Source: Pseudomonadota bacterium
GTDB lineage: Bacteria > Pseudomonadota > Gammaproteobacteria > Xanthomonadales > Xanthomonadaceae
Length of the DNA: 64,000 bases
Direction: 5' to 3'
Assembly: GCA_018242445.1 (NCBI GenBank)
Contig: JAFEBW010000028.1
Location: 115,089 to 179,088, forward strand
A program made the position numbers and the translations under genes. The notes beneath the pieces were generated by a model, which saw only the letters and a list, made by a program, of their open reading frames with translations, was not told where the DNA came from and made no database searches. Each line of letters starts with the position of its first letter. Position 1 is the first letter of the stretch. Of this stretch, positions 26,678 through 37,145 are shown in pieces.

Positions 26678-29617
26678 ATGCACCCGGCCACGGATATCCA
26701 CATGCTCCCGCCCGAACGGACGCCCCCCGCGGAAACCGCGGAGGATGGCCCGATGGCCGACCTGGGCTTTGGCCTGGCGCAACGCGCCCGCGCGGTGCCG
26801 GGCTTCGTCCAGTTGGCGTTGACGTGGGGGCGGGGCGATGGCGCTTCCGCATGGCGCAGCGGGGCGTTGTCGGCGCGCACGCAGGCGTTGCTGGAACAGG
26901 CGCATGCGCGGGCCGATGGCATCGTGCGCGGCAACGGCACGGGATTCGCGGCGGGTTGGCGCATCGAGAACGCCGAAGGCTGGCTGGCGGCGGCAGTGGA
27001 AATCGACCCGGCGCAGCCCGCGCACGATTGGAGCCGCTTGCTGGATCGAGCCCGCCTGTTCGGCTCGGCCTTGCTGGAGCGCTCCCAGCTGAATGCGCGC
27101 GTGGCGCGCCTGCAGAAGGCGGAAAAATTGCAGGGCGCGCTGTACGCCATCGCCGATCTGGTCGGCGCGCAGATGGAAATGCCCAAGATGTTGCGCGGCC
27201 TGCACCAGATCGTGGGCGGGCTGATGTACGCGGAAAACTTCTTCATCGCCTTGTACGACGATGCCCGCGACAGCCTGCGCTTCCTGTATTTCGCCGACGT
27301 GCTCGACCCTTTCGATGCCGAGCCGGACATGGAAATACCGCTGGACGCGCTGCCCAACAGCCTCACCGTCGCCCTGATCCGCCGCGGCCACGCCTTCATG
27401 GGTTCGTCGGAAGAATTGTGCCGGCAGATGGGCGTCTCCCGCGACGAGGAGCACGGGCCGGAAAGCGTAGCCTGGCTGGGCGTGCCGATGCTGGCCGACG
27501 ACAAGGTGCGCGGCGCGGTGGTGGTGCAAAGCTACGACCCCAGGATCGGCTACGACGCGGAAGACCGCACCCTGCTGTCCTACGTCGCCCAGCACATCCT
27601 CACCGCGATCGAACGCAAGCAGCAGCAGTCCGAACTGGAACGGCGCGTGTTCGAGCGCACCCGCGAACTGGCGATGGCGAACCTGGAGCTGCGCTCGGAA
27701 GTGGTCGAGCGCCAGCGTGCCGAACAACTGCAACGCGCCTTGTACCGGATCGCCGAGTTGTCCGGCGCGGCCGATACCCTCGAACAGTTCTATGCCTCCG
27801 TCCACGAGGAGGTCAATCGCCTGCTGAATGCGCGCAATTTCCTGATCGCGCTGCTGTCGGAGGACGGCGACGAGATCCGCTTTCCGTACTTCGTGGACGA
27901 GCGCGACGCGGCCATCACCACCCGCAAACTCGCGCGCGGGCTGACTGAATACGTGTTGCGCACGGGCAAGGCGCTGCTCGCCGATAACGCGGATGTTCGT
28001 CAGTTGGAAGCGGCGGGCGAAGTGCGCAGCATCGGTACGCATTCGGTGTGCTGGCTGGGCGTGCCCTTGATGCGCGACGAACGCACGGTCGGGGTGATCG
28101 TGGTGCAAAGCTACAGCGCCGACATCCAGTACAACGAGCGCGACCAGGAACTGCTGACCTTCGTCGCCTTCCACATCGCCAACGGCCTGCTGCGCAAGCG
28201 CGCGCAGGACAACCTCAAGGCGGCCTATGCCGAGCTGGAACGGCGGGTGGAGGAGCGCACCCGCGAACTGGCCACCACCAACCGCAAATTGCGCGGGCAG
28301 ATCGCCGAACGCGAGCGCGCCGAGGAATCGCTGACCTATCAGGCCCTGCACGACGCCCTCACCGGACTGCCCAACCGCACGCGCCTGCTCGACCGCATGC
28401 AGCGCGCCATGGCGGTGTACCAGCGCGACCCCAAGCGCGGATTCGCGGTGCTGTTCCTCGACCTGGACCGGTTCAAGATCGTCAACGACAGCGCCGGCCA
28501 TCTGGTCGGCGACGAACTGCTCAAGCAGGCCAGCCGCCTGATCGCCGGTGCCGTGCGCATGCCCGACACGGTGGCGCGGCTGGGCGGCGACGAGTTCGCC
28601 GTGCTGGTGGAAGACATCGGCGATGCGCGCGAGGCCTGCGAGGTCGCGCAGCGCATCATCGACGCGCTCGCCGAATCGATCGTGGTCGCCGGCAAGGAGC
28701 TGTTCACCTCGGCCAGCGTGGGCGTGGCCATGGTGGGACCGCAGTACCGACGCCCGGAAGAACTGTTGCGCGATGCCGACGTGGCCATGTACCTGGCCAA
28801 GAACAAGGGGCGCAGCCGTTACGAATTGTTCGACGAGGCGCTGCGCCACGAGGCGCTGCGGGTGCACGACCTGGAAGGCGAACTGCGGCGCTCGATCGCG
28901 TCCGGGCGTTTCGTGCCGTACTTCCAGCCGATCGTGCAGTTGTCCGATCGCAAGGTGGTCGGTTACGAGGCCTTGTTGCGCTGGCGGCACGAGGGCAGGG
29001 GAGTGCTGTTGCCGGCGGAGTTCCTCGGCGTCGCCGAGGACAGCGGCTTGATCGAGCAGATCGACTGGTTGATCTTCGAGGAAACCTGCCGACGTTTCCA
29101 CGACGTGGCCCCACGCGACGAATACGTCAGCATCAACGTCTCCCCGCGGCATTTCCGCTCGCCCGATCTGTCCCGCCGCCTGCTTGCGCTGGCGCGCGAC
29201 TACGCGGTGCCGGCCGGGCGCATGCGCATCGAGTTGACCGAAGGCGCGTTGCTGGACAATTCGGCGTCGGTGCTGGAGACGATCAGAACGCTGTGCGATG
29301 GCGGCATCTGCGCGCAACTGGACGATTTCGGCACGGGATACTCGGCGCTGTCCTACCTGCACCGCTTCCCGTTGCGGGCGTTGAAGATCGACCGCTCCTT
29401 CATCGCCGACCTGGACGGCGAGACGGAGAAAGGCAAGGGCAGCGAGGCGATCGTGCGCGCGATCCTCGCCCTGTCCACGTCGCTGGGCATCGACGCGATC
29501 AGCGAAGGCGTCGAAACGCCGGCGCAACGGGATCGCCTGGTCGCGCTCGGCTGCCGTCTCGGGCAGGGCTTCCTGTTCGGCCGCCCGGAGGCGATGGAAA
29601 AGCGCTCGACGGCGTGA
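26678..29617 (+). CDS. GAF-GAF-GGDEF-EAL cyclic di-GMP protein
   Basis: The 979-residue cytosolic protein has two GAF-like domains (about 155-330 and 350-510), each followed by a helical linker (ERRVFERTRELA and ERRVEERTRELA). A GGDEF domain and an EAL domain follow. The cyclase motif GGDEF (636-640) is intact and has an RxxD inhibitory site (RMPD) five residues before it. The EAL motif (YEALLRW, 764-766) and later catalytic segments ELTEGALL, DDFGTGYS, KIDRSF and SEGVET are also intact. It could both make and break c-di-GMP. TATGCT at 26644 is a weak -10 candidate. Confidence 0.93.
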   Translation: MHPATDIHMLPPERTPPAETAEDGPMADLGFGLAQRARAVPGFVQLALTWGRGDGASAWRSGALSARTQALLEQAHARADGIVRGNGTGFAAGWRIENAEGWLAAAVEIDPAQPAHDWSRLLDRARLFGSALLERSQLNARVARLQKAEKLQGALYAIADLVGAQMEMPKMLRGLHQIVGGLMYAENFFIALYDDARDSLRFLYFADVLDPFDAEPDMEIPLDALPNSLTVALIRRGHAFMGSSEELCRQMGVSRDEEHGPESVAWLGVPMLADDKVRGAVVVQSYDPRIGYDAEDRTLLSYVAQHILTAIERKQQQSELERRVFERTRELAMANLELRSEVVERQRAEQLQRALYRIAELSGAADTLEQFYASVHEEVNRLLNARNFLIALLSEDGDEIRFPYFVDERDAAITTRKLARGLTEYVLRTGKALLADNADVRQLEAAGEVRSIGTHSVCWLGVPLMRDERTVGVIVVQSYSADIQYNERDQELLTFVAFHIANGLLRKRAQDNLKAAYAELERRVEERTRELATTNRKLRGQIAERERAEESLTYQALHDALTGLPNRTRLLDRMQRAMAVYQRDPKRGFAVLFLDLDRFKIVNDSAGHLVGDELLKQASRLIAGAVRMPDTVARLGGDEFAVLVEDIGDAREACEVAQRIIDALAESIVVAGKELFTSASVGVAMVGPQYRRPEELLRDADVAMYLAKNKGRSRYELFDEALRHEALRVHDLEGELRRSIASGRFVPYFQPIVQLSDRKVVGYEALLRWRHEGRGVLLPAEFLGVAEDSGLIEQIDWLIFEETCRRFHDVAPRDEYVSINVSPRHFRSPDLSRRLLALARDYAVPAGRMRIELTEGALLDNSASVLETIRTLCDGGICAQLDDFGTGYSALSYLHRFPLRALKIDRSFIADLDGETEKGKGSEAIVRAILALSTSLGIDAISEGVETPAQRDRLVALGCRLGQGFLFGRPEAMEKRSTA

Positions 29618-29957
29618 GCGATCGCGATCCGGAGCGTCGTCGCCGCCCGCCCAGCGCGGCCTGCCGCAGGGCGATGCCCGATGCCGACGGCCATTGCACG
29701 AAGCGCAAGGATCGGGCGGAAAGGGCCGCATGTTGCGGCATGACGGCGGCCAAGGAGACGATGGCATCCTGCATCGGCGGTGGAGGGTGGTGACTTGCAA
29801 CGTGCCGGCCGGCGTTTGGGGGTTGCTCGAAGGCATCGAATCCGGGCAGGCGAAGGATCGACGGCAGCCGTGCAGGAAACCCACTTCGGATCGCACGTCG
29901 CAGGCACCCACGCCCCTGCACGCATTCTCCATGCCGATCCGTGCTTGCAAGCGGTGG
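29618..29957. other. Intergenic stretch with no recognised feature
   Basis: The 340 bases between the GGDEF-EAL gene and the end of xseA show no convincing gene. Open frames here have no recognisable protein features. No clear terminator was found. Confidence 0.5.
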
Positions 29958-31310
29958 TCAATCGTGCGGCTCGACCCGCAGCGCCAGTTCGCCGTCGATC
30001 AGCCGCGCCGACAATTTTTGATCGGTGCGCGCCTGCTGCACGCGGCTGACCACGCGACCGGCGTCATCGCGCAGGATGGCGAAGCCGCGCTGCAGCGTGG
30101 CCAATGGGCTGACGGCTTCCAGCGCGCGCGCGAGCCCGAGCAGGCGCAGGTGGTGGCGTTCGCCTGCCATCGATCGCTCGCGCCGCAAGGTTTCCAGCGC
30201 GTGGTACAGGCGTTCGCGGCGCATGTCGACCATGCGCTGGGGCGGCAGCGCGCGCAGACGCGCGCAGAGCGCATGCAGGAACTCGCGTCGGCCTTGCAGA
30301 TGCATGCTGCGCTGGGCATCCAGCCGCCGCCGCAGATCCGCCAGGCGCAGCGCGCCGCGTTCCAGCCGCGCGTGCGGACGCACCGCGTTCAGGCGCAGGA
30401 TGGCGCGGTCGGTGCGCTGGGCAGCGGCATCGAGCTGCCGCCGCAGTGCCGCGTCGAGGCGCGCACGCTGCCGATACAACTGCGCCAGCAGTTCGCCGCG
30501 CTCGGGCACCAGCAATTCGGCGGCCGCCGAGGGCGTGGGTGCGCGCACGTCGGCGGCGAAATCGGCCAGCGTGGTGTCGATCTCGTGGCCGACCGCGGAC
30601 ATCACCGGCACCGGTGAGGCCGCGATCGCGCGCGCCAGCGCTTCGTCGTTGAAGCACCACAGGTCTTCCAGCGAACCGCCGCCGCGGGTGAGCAGGATCG
30701 TATCGTAGCGACCGCTGGCGCCGGCCCAGCGCAACGCCTGCACGAGTTGGCCTGCCGCGGCCGCGCCCTGCACCGGCGAGGGCACGAGCTCCACATCCAG
30801 CAGCGGGAATCGGCGTTGCAGCACGTGCAGTACGTCGCGGATCGCCGCGCCCGAGGGCGAGGTGACGATGCCCAGCCGGCGCACGAGGCGCGGCAGGGGC
30901 CGCTTGCGGGCGGCATCGAACAGGCCTTCCGCGGCCAGCCGCGCCTTGAGTTCCTCGAACGCCCGTCGCAACGCGCCTTCGCCGGCTTCCTCCATGTGTT
31001 CGACGATGAGCTGCATGTCGCCGCGCGCTTCATACACGGTCAGCCGCCCGCGCAGCAGCACCTGCATGCCATCGCGCGGTGCGCAGCGCAGCCGCTGCGC
31101 CTGCTGCCGCCACATCGCGCAGCGCAACTGCGCACGCGCATCCTTGAGATTGAAATACAGGTGCCCGGACGCCGGTCGCGACACGCCGCCGAGCTCGCCT
31201 TCCACCCACACCGCCGGGAAGCTGCCCTCCAGCAGATCGCGCGCCAGCGTGGCGAGCTGGCCAGGAGTCAGGACATGGCGCGCAGGTTGCGATGCAGACG
31301 AAGGGAACAT
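29958..31310 (-). CDS. xseA: Exodeoxyribonuclease VII large subunit
   Basis: The N-terminal OB-fold ([22 protein letters not shown]) is followed by the catalytic core with [33 protein letters not shown] and [13 protein letters not shown] long helical C-terminal part ends with a domain around [15 protein letters not shown]. With XseB it degrades single-stranded DNA in both directions. The length of 450 residues is normal. The small subunit gene is not nearby, which is common. Confidence 0.95.
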   Translation of the reverse strand: MFPSSASQPARHVLTPGQLATLARDLLEGSFPAVWVEGELGGVSRPASGHLYFNLKDARAQLRCAMWRQQAQRLRCAPRDGMQVLLRGRLTVYEARGDMQLIVEHMEEAGEGALRRAFEELKARLAAEGLFDAARKRPLPRLVRRLGIVTSPSGAAIRDVLHVLQRRFPLLDVELVPSPVQGAAAAGQLVQALRWAGASGRYDTILLTRGGGSLEDLWCFNDEALARAIAASPVPVMSAVGHEIDTTLADFAADVRAPTPSAAAELLVPERGELLAQLYRQRARLDAALRRQLDAAAQRTDRAILRLNAVRPHARLERGALRLADLRRRLDAQRSMHLQGRREFLHALCARLRALPPQRMVDMRRERLYHALETLRRERSMAGERHHLRLLGLARALEAVSPLATLQRGFAILRDDAGRVVSRVQQARTDQKLSARLIDGELALRVEPHD

Positions 31311-31449
31311 GCCGCGAGCATAGCGCCGCGGCGCGTTCTAAACTATGCGGATGTCGGCCAGACCCTCGCCCTTGCGTGGGCAATATTCCGCAGCGACGCC
31401 AACGTGAAAGAACATTTGACCCTCACCCTTTTGCCTCAGGCTGCTTTGG

Positions 31450-31476
31450 TCCCATCTCCCGCCTGCGGGGGAGGGA
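31450..31476. repeat. Palindromic repeat of the dispersed family
   Basis: The element ctcccgcctgcgggggag and flanks lie in the 233-base gap between the divergent xseA and ispG genes. Nothing else was recognised in that gap. Confidence 0.6.
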
Positions 31477-31543
31477 ATCCTGGTGCAGGCACTTTCATCA
31501 TCAAGAGTGATGCGGCCGACATGAGCGTTAGCAGGTTTTCGTG

Positions 31544-32755
31544 ATGCCGCTGCCCCGCCGTTCATCGCTTCCGGTGCGCATCGGCAAGGTGTCGATGGGC
31601 GGCGCTGCGCCCGTCGTCGTGCAGTCGATGACCAACACCGACACCGCCGACGTGGCGGCGACGGCCAAGCAGGTCGCCGAATTGTGGCGCGCCGGTTCCG
31701 AGCTGGTACGCATCACCGTCAACACGCCCGAAGCTGCCGCGGCGGTGCCGCGCATCCGCGAAAAACTGGACCGGATGAATGTGGAGGTGCCGCTGATCGG
31801 CGACTTCCACTACAACGGCCACCAGTTGCTGACGCAGGAACCGGCTGCCGCGCAGGCGCTGGCGAAGTACCGCATCAACCCTGGCAACGTCGGTTTCGGA
31901 CGCAAGCGTGACTCGCAATTTGCGACCTTGATCGAACTGGCATTGCAATACGGCAAGCCGGTGCGCATAGGGGTGAACTGGGGCTCGCTCGATCAGGCGC
32001 TGGCGGCGCAGTTGATGGACGAGAACCACGCGCGCGCGCAGCCCTGGGATGCGCCACGGGTGATGCGCGAGGCGTTGATCCGCTCGGCGCTGGATTCGGC
32101 GCAGCGCGCAGTGGAGATCGGCCTTCCGCGCGAGCGCATCGTGCTCTCATGCAAGGTCTCGGGCGTGCAGGAATTGATCGCGGTGTATCGCGATCTGGCC
32201 GCGCGCTGCGACTACGCCTTGCATCTGGGGTTGACCGAAGCGGGCATGGGCAGCAAGGGCATCGTCGCATCGACGGCGGCGCTTTCGGTGCTGCTGCAGG
32301 AAGGCATCGGCGACACCATCCGCATCTCGCTCACACCCGAGCCGGGCGCGTCGCGCACGCAGGAAGTGATCGTCGCGCAGGAGCTGTTGCAGACGATGGG
32401 CCTGCGTGCGTTCACTCCGCTGGTCACCGCCTGCCCGGGCTGCGGGCGCACCACCTCGGAGTTCTTTCAGGAACTGGCCAAGACCGTGCAGGAGCATGTC
32501 CGCGCGAAGATGCCGGAGTGGAAGCTCAGCCATCCGGGTGCGGAAAACCTCACGCTGGCGGTGATGGGTTGCGTGGTCAATGGCCCGGGCGAATCGCGGC
32601 ACGCGAACATTGGCATTTCGCTGCCCGGCACCGGCGAAGCGCCTGCCGCGCCGGTGTTCATCGACGGGCAGAAGGCGATGACCCTGCGCGGCGAGCGCAT
32701 CGCGGAAGAATTCGTCGCGGTGATCGACGACTACGTGGAACGCAGGTTCGGTTGA
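31544..32755 (+). CDS. ispG: 4-hydroxy-3-methylbut-2-enyl diphosphate synthase
   Basis: IspG (GcpE) is a 4Fe-4S enzyme of the MEP isoprenoid pathway. The N-terminal barrel has [20 protein letters not shown] and [11 protein letters not shown]. The C-terminal cluster-binding part has [10 protein letters not shown] and [16 protein letters not shown], with three cysteines and a Glu ligand. I chose the ATG at 31544; a GTG precedes it directly. It ends 48 bases before a convergent transporter gene. Confidence 0.95.
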   Translation: MPLPRRSSLPVRIGKVSMGGAAPVVVQSMTNTDTADVAATAKQVAELWRAGSELVRITVNTPEAAAAVPRIREKLDRMNVEVPLIGDFHYNGHQLLTQEPAAAQALAKYRINPGNVGFGRKRDSQFATLIELALQYGKPVRIGVNWGSLDQALAAQLMDENHARAQPWDAPRVMREALIRSALDSAQRAVEIGLPRERIVLSCKVSGVQELIAVYRDLAARCDYALHLGLTEAGMGSKGIVASTAALSVLLQEGIGDTIRISLTPEPGASRTQEVIVAQELLQTMGLRAFTPLVTACPGCGRTTSEFFQELAKTVQEHVRAKMPEWKLSHPGAENLTLAVMGCVVNGPGESRHANIGISLPGTGEAPAAPVFIDGQKAMTLRGERIAEEFVAVIDDYVERRFG

Positions 32756-32803
32756 GCAGCGGGCCATGCGTGGTGTAGGGAGCATCACGCGGCGATACGT
32801 CGA

Positions 32804-33727
32804 TCACTCCCCCGGCTTGGCGGCTTCCACCGGCGCGTGGGTCGCGTGCGTGCGCGCGAGCAGGGTTTCGCGGTGGGCGATGTAGATGTTGGCGGCGAAG
32901 ATGATCGCGGCGCCGGTGAGCGTCCAGCGGTCGATCGCCTCGCCGAACAGCAGCCATCCTGCAACCGTCACCATCGGCAACTGCATGAAGCTGATCGGTT
33001 GCAGCGCAGATACCTCGCCCATCTTCAACGCGCGCGTCCACAGCAGTTGCGCGATGGTTCCGCACAGGCCGGTGGCGGCCAGCCATGGCCAGGTCTGCGC
33101 GGGCGGCCACCGCCATGCGAACAAGGCCGCGACGAACGACATCGGCACCCAGAACAGATAGGTGTAGAAGACGATGGTGTCGGGTGCGTCGATCCGCGAG
33201 AGCTGCTTGATCTGGATCGCCACCACCGCGGCGAGCACCGCCGCCAGCAGGGCCACCAGCGAGCCCGTCGAGAAACCGGCCGTCCCGGGGCGCGCCACCG
33301 CCAGCACGCCGATGAAGCCCACCATCACCGCGCTCCAGCGGCGGCCGCGCACGCGCTCGTGCAGCCAGATCGCCGCGGCGATGGTGACGAACAGCGGCGT
33401 GGAATACGACAGCGCGATCGCCTGCGCCAGCGGCAGGTGCGCGATCGCCCAGAAACCCGACAGCATCGAGCCCACGCCGATCGCACTGCGCAACAGGTAG
33501 CGCGGCAGTTGCCGCGTGCGCAGTGACGCCTTGCCATGCAACAGGATCGGCAACAGCAGCAGCAGGCCGAAGGCGTTGCGGAAGAACGCGATCTCGAACG
33601 AGGACACGCTGCGTGCGGCGACCTTGATGGTCAGCGCCATCAGGCCGAAGCACAGGGTGCTGGCCAGCATCAATGCCGCCGCGCGCAGGAAGCGGTTCGA
33701 TGCGGGCTTGCTGGACGCGGCGTTCAT
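32804..33727 (-). CDS. DMT superfamily (EamA) transporter
   Basis: The protein has ten predicted transmembrane helices in two EamA repeats, e.g. LASTLCFGLMALTIKVAA in the first and a second repeat from about residue 155. Such permeases export or import small metabolites; the substrate is unknown. The ATG at 33727 gives 307 residues. It lies 25 bases downstream of murB on the same strand and may share its transcript. Confidence 0.88.
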   Translation of the reverse strand: MNAASSKPASNRFLRAAALMLASTLCFGLMALTIKVAARSVSSFEIAFFRNAFGLLLLLPILLHGKASLRTRQLPRYLLRSAIGVGSMLSGFWAIAHLPLAQAIALSYSTPLFVTIAAAIWLHERVRGRRWSAVMVGFIGVLAVARPGTAGFSTGSLVALLAAVLAAVVAIQIKQLSRIDAPDTIVFYTYLFWVPMSFVAALFAWRWPPAQTWPWLAATGLCGTIAQLLWTRALKMGEVSALQPISFMQLPMVTVAGWLLFGEAIDRWTLTGAAIIFAANIYIAHRETLLARTHATHAPVEAAKPGE

Positions 33728-33752
33728 CGCGACGACGACCGATTCCGAATGC

Positions 33753-34790
33753 TCACCACGTCGCGCCGATGATGCGCGGCTCGGGTTCGATCGCCACCCC
33801 GAAGCGATCGCGTACCGACGCCGCCACGCGCCGCGCCAGTTCGAGCAGTTGCGCGCCGGTCGCATGGCCGTGGTTGACCAGCACCAGCGAGTGTTGCGCG
33901 GAGATGCCGGCATCGCCCTCGCGGTGGCCCTTCCAGCCGCAGGCCTCGATCATCCAAGCCGCCGAGAGCTTGCGCTGCGCAGGATCGGCGGCCGGATACA
34001 CCGGCAGCTGCGGGTACTGGACGCGCAGCGCCGCAGCCAGTGCTGCATCGACCTGCGGATTCTTGAAGAAACTGCCGGCGTTGCCGATCTGCGCCGGGTC
34101 GGGAAGCTTGCGCGTGCGCAGGCGAATCACCGCCTCGGCCACGTGCGCGGCACGCGGGCGGTCGATACCCATCGCGGCCAGTTCCTCGCCGATGCCGGCG
34201 TAGTCGGTGCGCAGTGTGTGATGGCGGGGCAGGCGGAACTCCACCGCGACCACGATCCAGCGCTCTGGTTCGCGCTTGAACACGCTGTCGCGGTAGGCGA
34301 ATCCACACGCGGCGTGATCGAGCCTGCAAAGCTGCCCGCTGCTGCGGTCGAAGGCTTCCACGGTTGCGACGAATTCGCCGACCTCCGTGCCGTAGGCGCC
34401 GATGTTCTGCACCGGTGCCGCGCCGACATGGCCGGGAATCAACGCGAGGTTTTCCAGCCCTTCCAGTCGCCGGCCCAGCGTCCAGTGCACGAAATCGTTC
34501 CAGCCCACGCCGGCCTCGGCGCGCACCAATGCACCGTCGTCGCCCTCGTGCAACACGTCGATGCCGCGCAGATCAAGTTGCACGACCAGACCCTGCGGAT
34601 CGCCGGCCAGCAGCAGGTTGCTGCCTTCGCCCAGCACCAGCAGCGGGCCGCCGCGCATGCCGGCATGGCCGAGTAGCTCTTCCAGCGCCGCTCGGTCGCG
34701 CACCTGCGCCAGCAACGGCGCCGTCGCCGGAACGCGCAGGGTGTTGCGGGCGACGAGCGGGGCATGTTCCAGCAACCGCAGGCTGGACAT
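33753..34790 (-). CDS. murB: UDP-N-acetylenolpyruvoylglucosamine reductase
   Basis: MurB is the FAD enzyme that makes UDP-MurNAc for peptidoglycan. The FAD-binding region LLVLGEGSNLLLAGD, the IPGHVGAAPVQNIGAYG loop, YRDSVFK with the catalytic Tyr/Ser region and NAGSFFKNP are visible. The overall layout is the longer E. coli-type enzyme. The ATG at 34790 overlaps the stop of pyrD by one base (TGATG), showing tight coupling. Confidence 0.94.
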   Translation of the reverse strand: MSSLRLLEHAPLVARNTLRVPATAPLLAQVRDRAALEELLGHAGMRGGPLLVLGEGSNLLLAGDPQGLVVQLDLRGIDVLHEGDDGALVRAEAGVGWNDFVHWTLGRRLEGLENLALIPGHVGAAPVQNIGAYGTEVGEFVATVEAFDRSSGQLCRLDHAACGFAYRDSVFKREPERWIVVAVEFRLPRHHTLRTDYAGIGEELAAMGIDRPRAAHVAEAVIRLRTRKLPDPAQIGNAGSFFKNPQVDAALAAALRVQYPQLPVYPAADPAQRKLSAAWMIEACGWKGHREGDAGISAQHSLVLVNHGHATGAQLLELARRVAASVRDRFGVAIEPEPRIIGATW

Positions 34791-35821
34791 CACACCGAAC
34801 CTTCGCGGCGCGCGCGCAGGGCGGTGACGCATTCGCTGATGAGGTTGGGGCCGCGGTAGATCAAGCCCGTGTAGCACTGCAGCAAGGTCGCGCCGGCGGC
34901 CACCTTGGCCACCGCGTCGCCGCCGCTCATGATGCCGCCCACGCCGATCAGCGGGATCTTCTCGCCCACCCGCGCGCGCAGGCGCGAGAGCACCTGCGTC
35001 GAGCGCTGGTACAGCGGCTTGCCGGAGAGTCCGCCGGTTTCCTTTTCCAATTTATGTCCGCCGATGGCGGTGCGTGCGATGGTGGTATTGGTGGCGATGA
35101 TGCCTTCCACGCCAGCATCGAGCATGATCCGCGCCATGCCGTCGAGTTGCGCGTCTTCCAGATCCGGTGCGATCTTGAGCAGGATCGGGGTGTCCTTGCG
35201 GTGCTGGCTGCGCAGCTTCTCCTGCGCCTCGCGCAGCTTGCCTACCAGCGCGCGCAGCGGCTCGTCGCGTTGCAGGTCGCGCAGGCCGGCGGTGTTGGGC
35301 GAGGAGATGTTGACAGTGACGTAGTCGGCGACCGGATAGACGCGCTCGAGGCAGTACAGGTAGTCGTCCACCGCGTTCTCGATGGGCGTGTCGGCGTTCT
35401 TGCCGATGTTGATGCCGACGATGCCCTTGCGGCGCGCGCTCGCGACGTTCTTCACCAGCGCGTCCACGCCTTCGTTGTTGAAGCCCAGCCGGTTGATGAT
35501 CGCCTGCTGGTCGGGCAGGCGGAACATGCGCGGCTTCGGGTTGCCCGGCTGCGGTCGCGGGGTGGTGGTGCCGACCTCGATGAAACCGAAACCCATCGCC
35601 AGCAGGGCATCGACGTGCGCGCCATTCTTGTCCAGCCCGGCGGCCAGGCCGAAGGGGTTTTCGAACAGCCGCCAGAACACCCGCGTGGGCAGCCGCGGCG
35701 GGCGGCGGGCGAGGAAGTGGTGGGCGCCGCTGCGCCAGGTCGCCTCGATGGCCTGCATCGACAGGCCGTGGGCGACCTCCGGATCCAGCGCGAACAGCAG
35801 CGGGCGGACGAGACCGTACAT
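34790..35821 (-). CDS. pyrD: Dihydroorotate dehydrogenase (quinone), class 2
   Basis: This membrane-associated FMN enzyme oxidises dihydroorotate with quinone in pyrimidine synthesis. The N-terminal helix region [20 protein letters not shown] marks class 2. Other motifs are [35 protein letters not shown] (base Ser), LLKIAPDL and [11 protein letters not shown]. The length of 343 residues is normal. The 177 bases upstream hold nothing recognisable. Confidence 0.95.
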   Translation of the reverse strand: MYGLVRPLLFALDPEVAHGLSMQAIEATWRSGAHHFLARRPPRLPTRVFWRLFENPFGLAAGLDKNGAHVDALLAMGFGFIEVGTTTPRPQPGNPKPRMFRLPDQQAIINRLGFNNEGVDALVKNVASARRKGIVGINIGKNADTPIENAVDDYLYCLERVYPVADYVTVNISSPNTAGLRDLQRDEPLRALVGKLREAQEKLRSQHRKDTPILLKIAPDLEDAQLDGMARIMLDAGVEGIIATNTTIARTAIGGHKLEKETGGLSGKPLYQRSTQVLSRLRARVGEKIPLIGVGGIMSGGDAVAKVAAGATLLQCYTGLIYRGPNLISECVTALRARREGSV

Positions 35822-35998
35822 CAGCGCATGGTTCCTGCGGGGGCGCGGTTAGGGTAGTCGATCGCGCGGTTTCCTTCGAGGGTCGGATCAGTCGGATCCG
35901 CGACGGAGGTGGGTTCTGCCGGCATGCGCGGATCGCTTGCGGCCAACGTGATCCCGCGACCCGTGGCCGTGTCGTGTGTGTACATGCGCGGGCTGAAC

Positions 35999-36298
35999 CT
36001 ACACGGGGTGGTGGTGGGCGAGAATCGTGCCGAAGGCCGCCAGCCCGCCGAAGATCAGGAAGACGGCCATCAAGGCCAACAGCCACAGCCCCAGATGCAC
36101 ATAACCCAGCACCAGCCCGGCCACGGCCATGCCGTCGCCCTCCAGCCCACCCTGCGCTCGGCGGATCTCGCCGCGCGCCATGTGCCCGGCGATCACCGCG
36201 ATCACCGCGCCGACGAAGGGCAGGACGAACCAGCACAGGATGCCGAAGAGCAGGCTCACCGTGGCGGTGCTGCAGGTGGGGCGGATGGGAGTATTCAT
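35999..36298 (-). CDS. DUF4190-type small membrane protein
   Basis: The 99-residue protein has two strong hydrophobic segments (SLLFGILCWFVLPFVGAVIA and a later LGLWLLALMAVFLIFGGLA). Between them is GHMARGEIRRAQGGLEGDGM, which is the pattern of DUF4190 proteins. Function unknown; probably an inner-membrane protein. Confidence 0.8.
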   Translation of the reverse strand: MNTPIRPTCSTATVSLLFGILCWFVLPFVGAVIAVIAGHMARGEIRRAQGGLEGDGMAVAGLVLGYVHLGLWLLALMAVFLIFGGLAAFGTILAHHHPV

Positions 36299-36346
36299 GG
36301 CAGGGCAGAATGCCTGATCGGTCGGTGGGTCGTCATCATGGCGCGT

Positions 36347-37108
36347 TCAACCAGCCAGCACCTGACCGCCGTCCACCGCCAGGGTCTGACCGGTGATCCA
36401 GCCGGCCTGCGGCGAGGCGAGGAACAGGGCGGCCGCTGCGATGTCGGCCGGCGTGCCGAAGCGTCCGAACGGGATGCTGGCCAGCACGCGGGCGTGCACG
36501 TCGGGCTTTTCCAGCCGGGTGCGATCCCACACCCCGCCCGGGAACTCCACCGATCCGGGCGCGATGGCGTTGACCCGGATGCGCTGCTCGGCCAGCAAAA
36601 GTGCCTGGGTGCCGGTGTAGTGACTCAGCGCCGCCTTCATCGCCGCGTAGGGTGGGCCCATCGTGCGTGGCCGCAGGGCGGCGATCGAACTCAGGTGCAG
36701 GATGCTCGCGCGCCCGGATCGCTGCAGGTGCGGCAGGGCGAAACGCGAAGCGCGCACCGCGGCCATCAGATCGATGTTGAAATCGGTCAGCCACGACGCA
36801 TCGTCCTCGTGGAAGCCGTAGCCGGTGGCGTTGTTGACCAGCACGTCGATCCCGCCCAGCGCCTGCGCGGTGTCGGCGATCCACGCCTCGATCTGTCCGG
36901 CGTGGGCGAGATCGCAGGCTCGCGCATGCAGGCGCTGCGCATCGGTACCGGCATCGGTGGCGAGCGCATCCAGCCCGTCCTGTCCACGCGCGCACACCGC
37001 TACCTGCGCACCGGCGGCGAGGAAGCCCAGCGCGATCGCACGGCCGATGCCGCGACTGCCGCCGGCGACGGCGACGCGGTAGCCGCTGAAGTCGAAGGTG
37101 CAGGTCAT
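36347..37108 (-). CDS. Short-chain dehydrogenase/reductase
   Basis: This is a classical SDR of 253 residues with the cofactor loop AGGSRGIGRAIA, NNATG, catalytic Ser in LHLSSIA, and YAAMK as the Tyr-x3-Lys pair. NAIAPGSVEFPGG follows. The Ala in the loop end and the Arg suggest NADP(H) or NAD(H); the substrate is unknown. It lies 37 bases downstream of the aldehyde dehydrogenase gene on the same strand and may act with it. Confidence 0.88.
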   Translation of the reverse strand: MTCTFDFSGYRVAVAGGSRGIGRAIALGFLAAGAQVAVCARGQDGLDALATDAGTDAQRLHARACDLAHAGQIEAWIADTAQALGGIDVLVNNATGYGFHEDDASWLTDFNIDLMAAVRASRFALPHLQRSGRASILHLSSIAALRPRTMGPPYAAMKAALSHYTGTQALLLAEQRIRVNAIAPGSVEFPGGVWDRTRLEKPDVHARVLASIPFGRFGTPADIAAAALFLASPQAGWITGQTLAVDGGQVLAG

Positions 37109-37145
37109 GGCAGGGCGTGGCCGATGGACGGGACGGACAAGCGCA

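Noticed and set aside
26033..29950. 1305-codon minus-strand open frame across the GGDEF-EAL gene
   Set aside because: Only its last 182 codons (the ECF sigma factor) have family features; the rest mirrors the plus-strand GGDEF-EAL protein.
29353..29961. Minus-strand frame in the gap after the GGDEF-EAL gene
   Set aside because: Half of it mirrors the EAL domain and the rest lacks any feature or conserved start.
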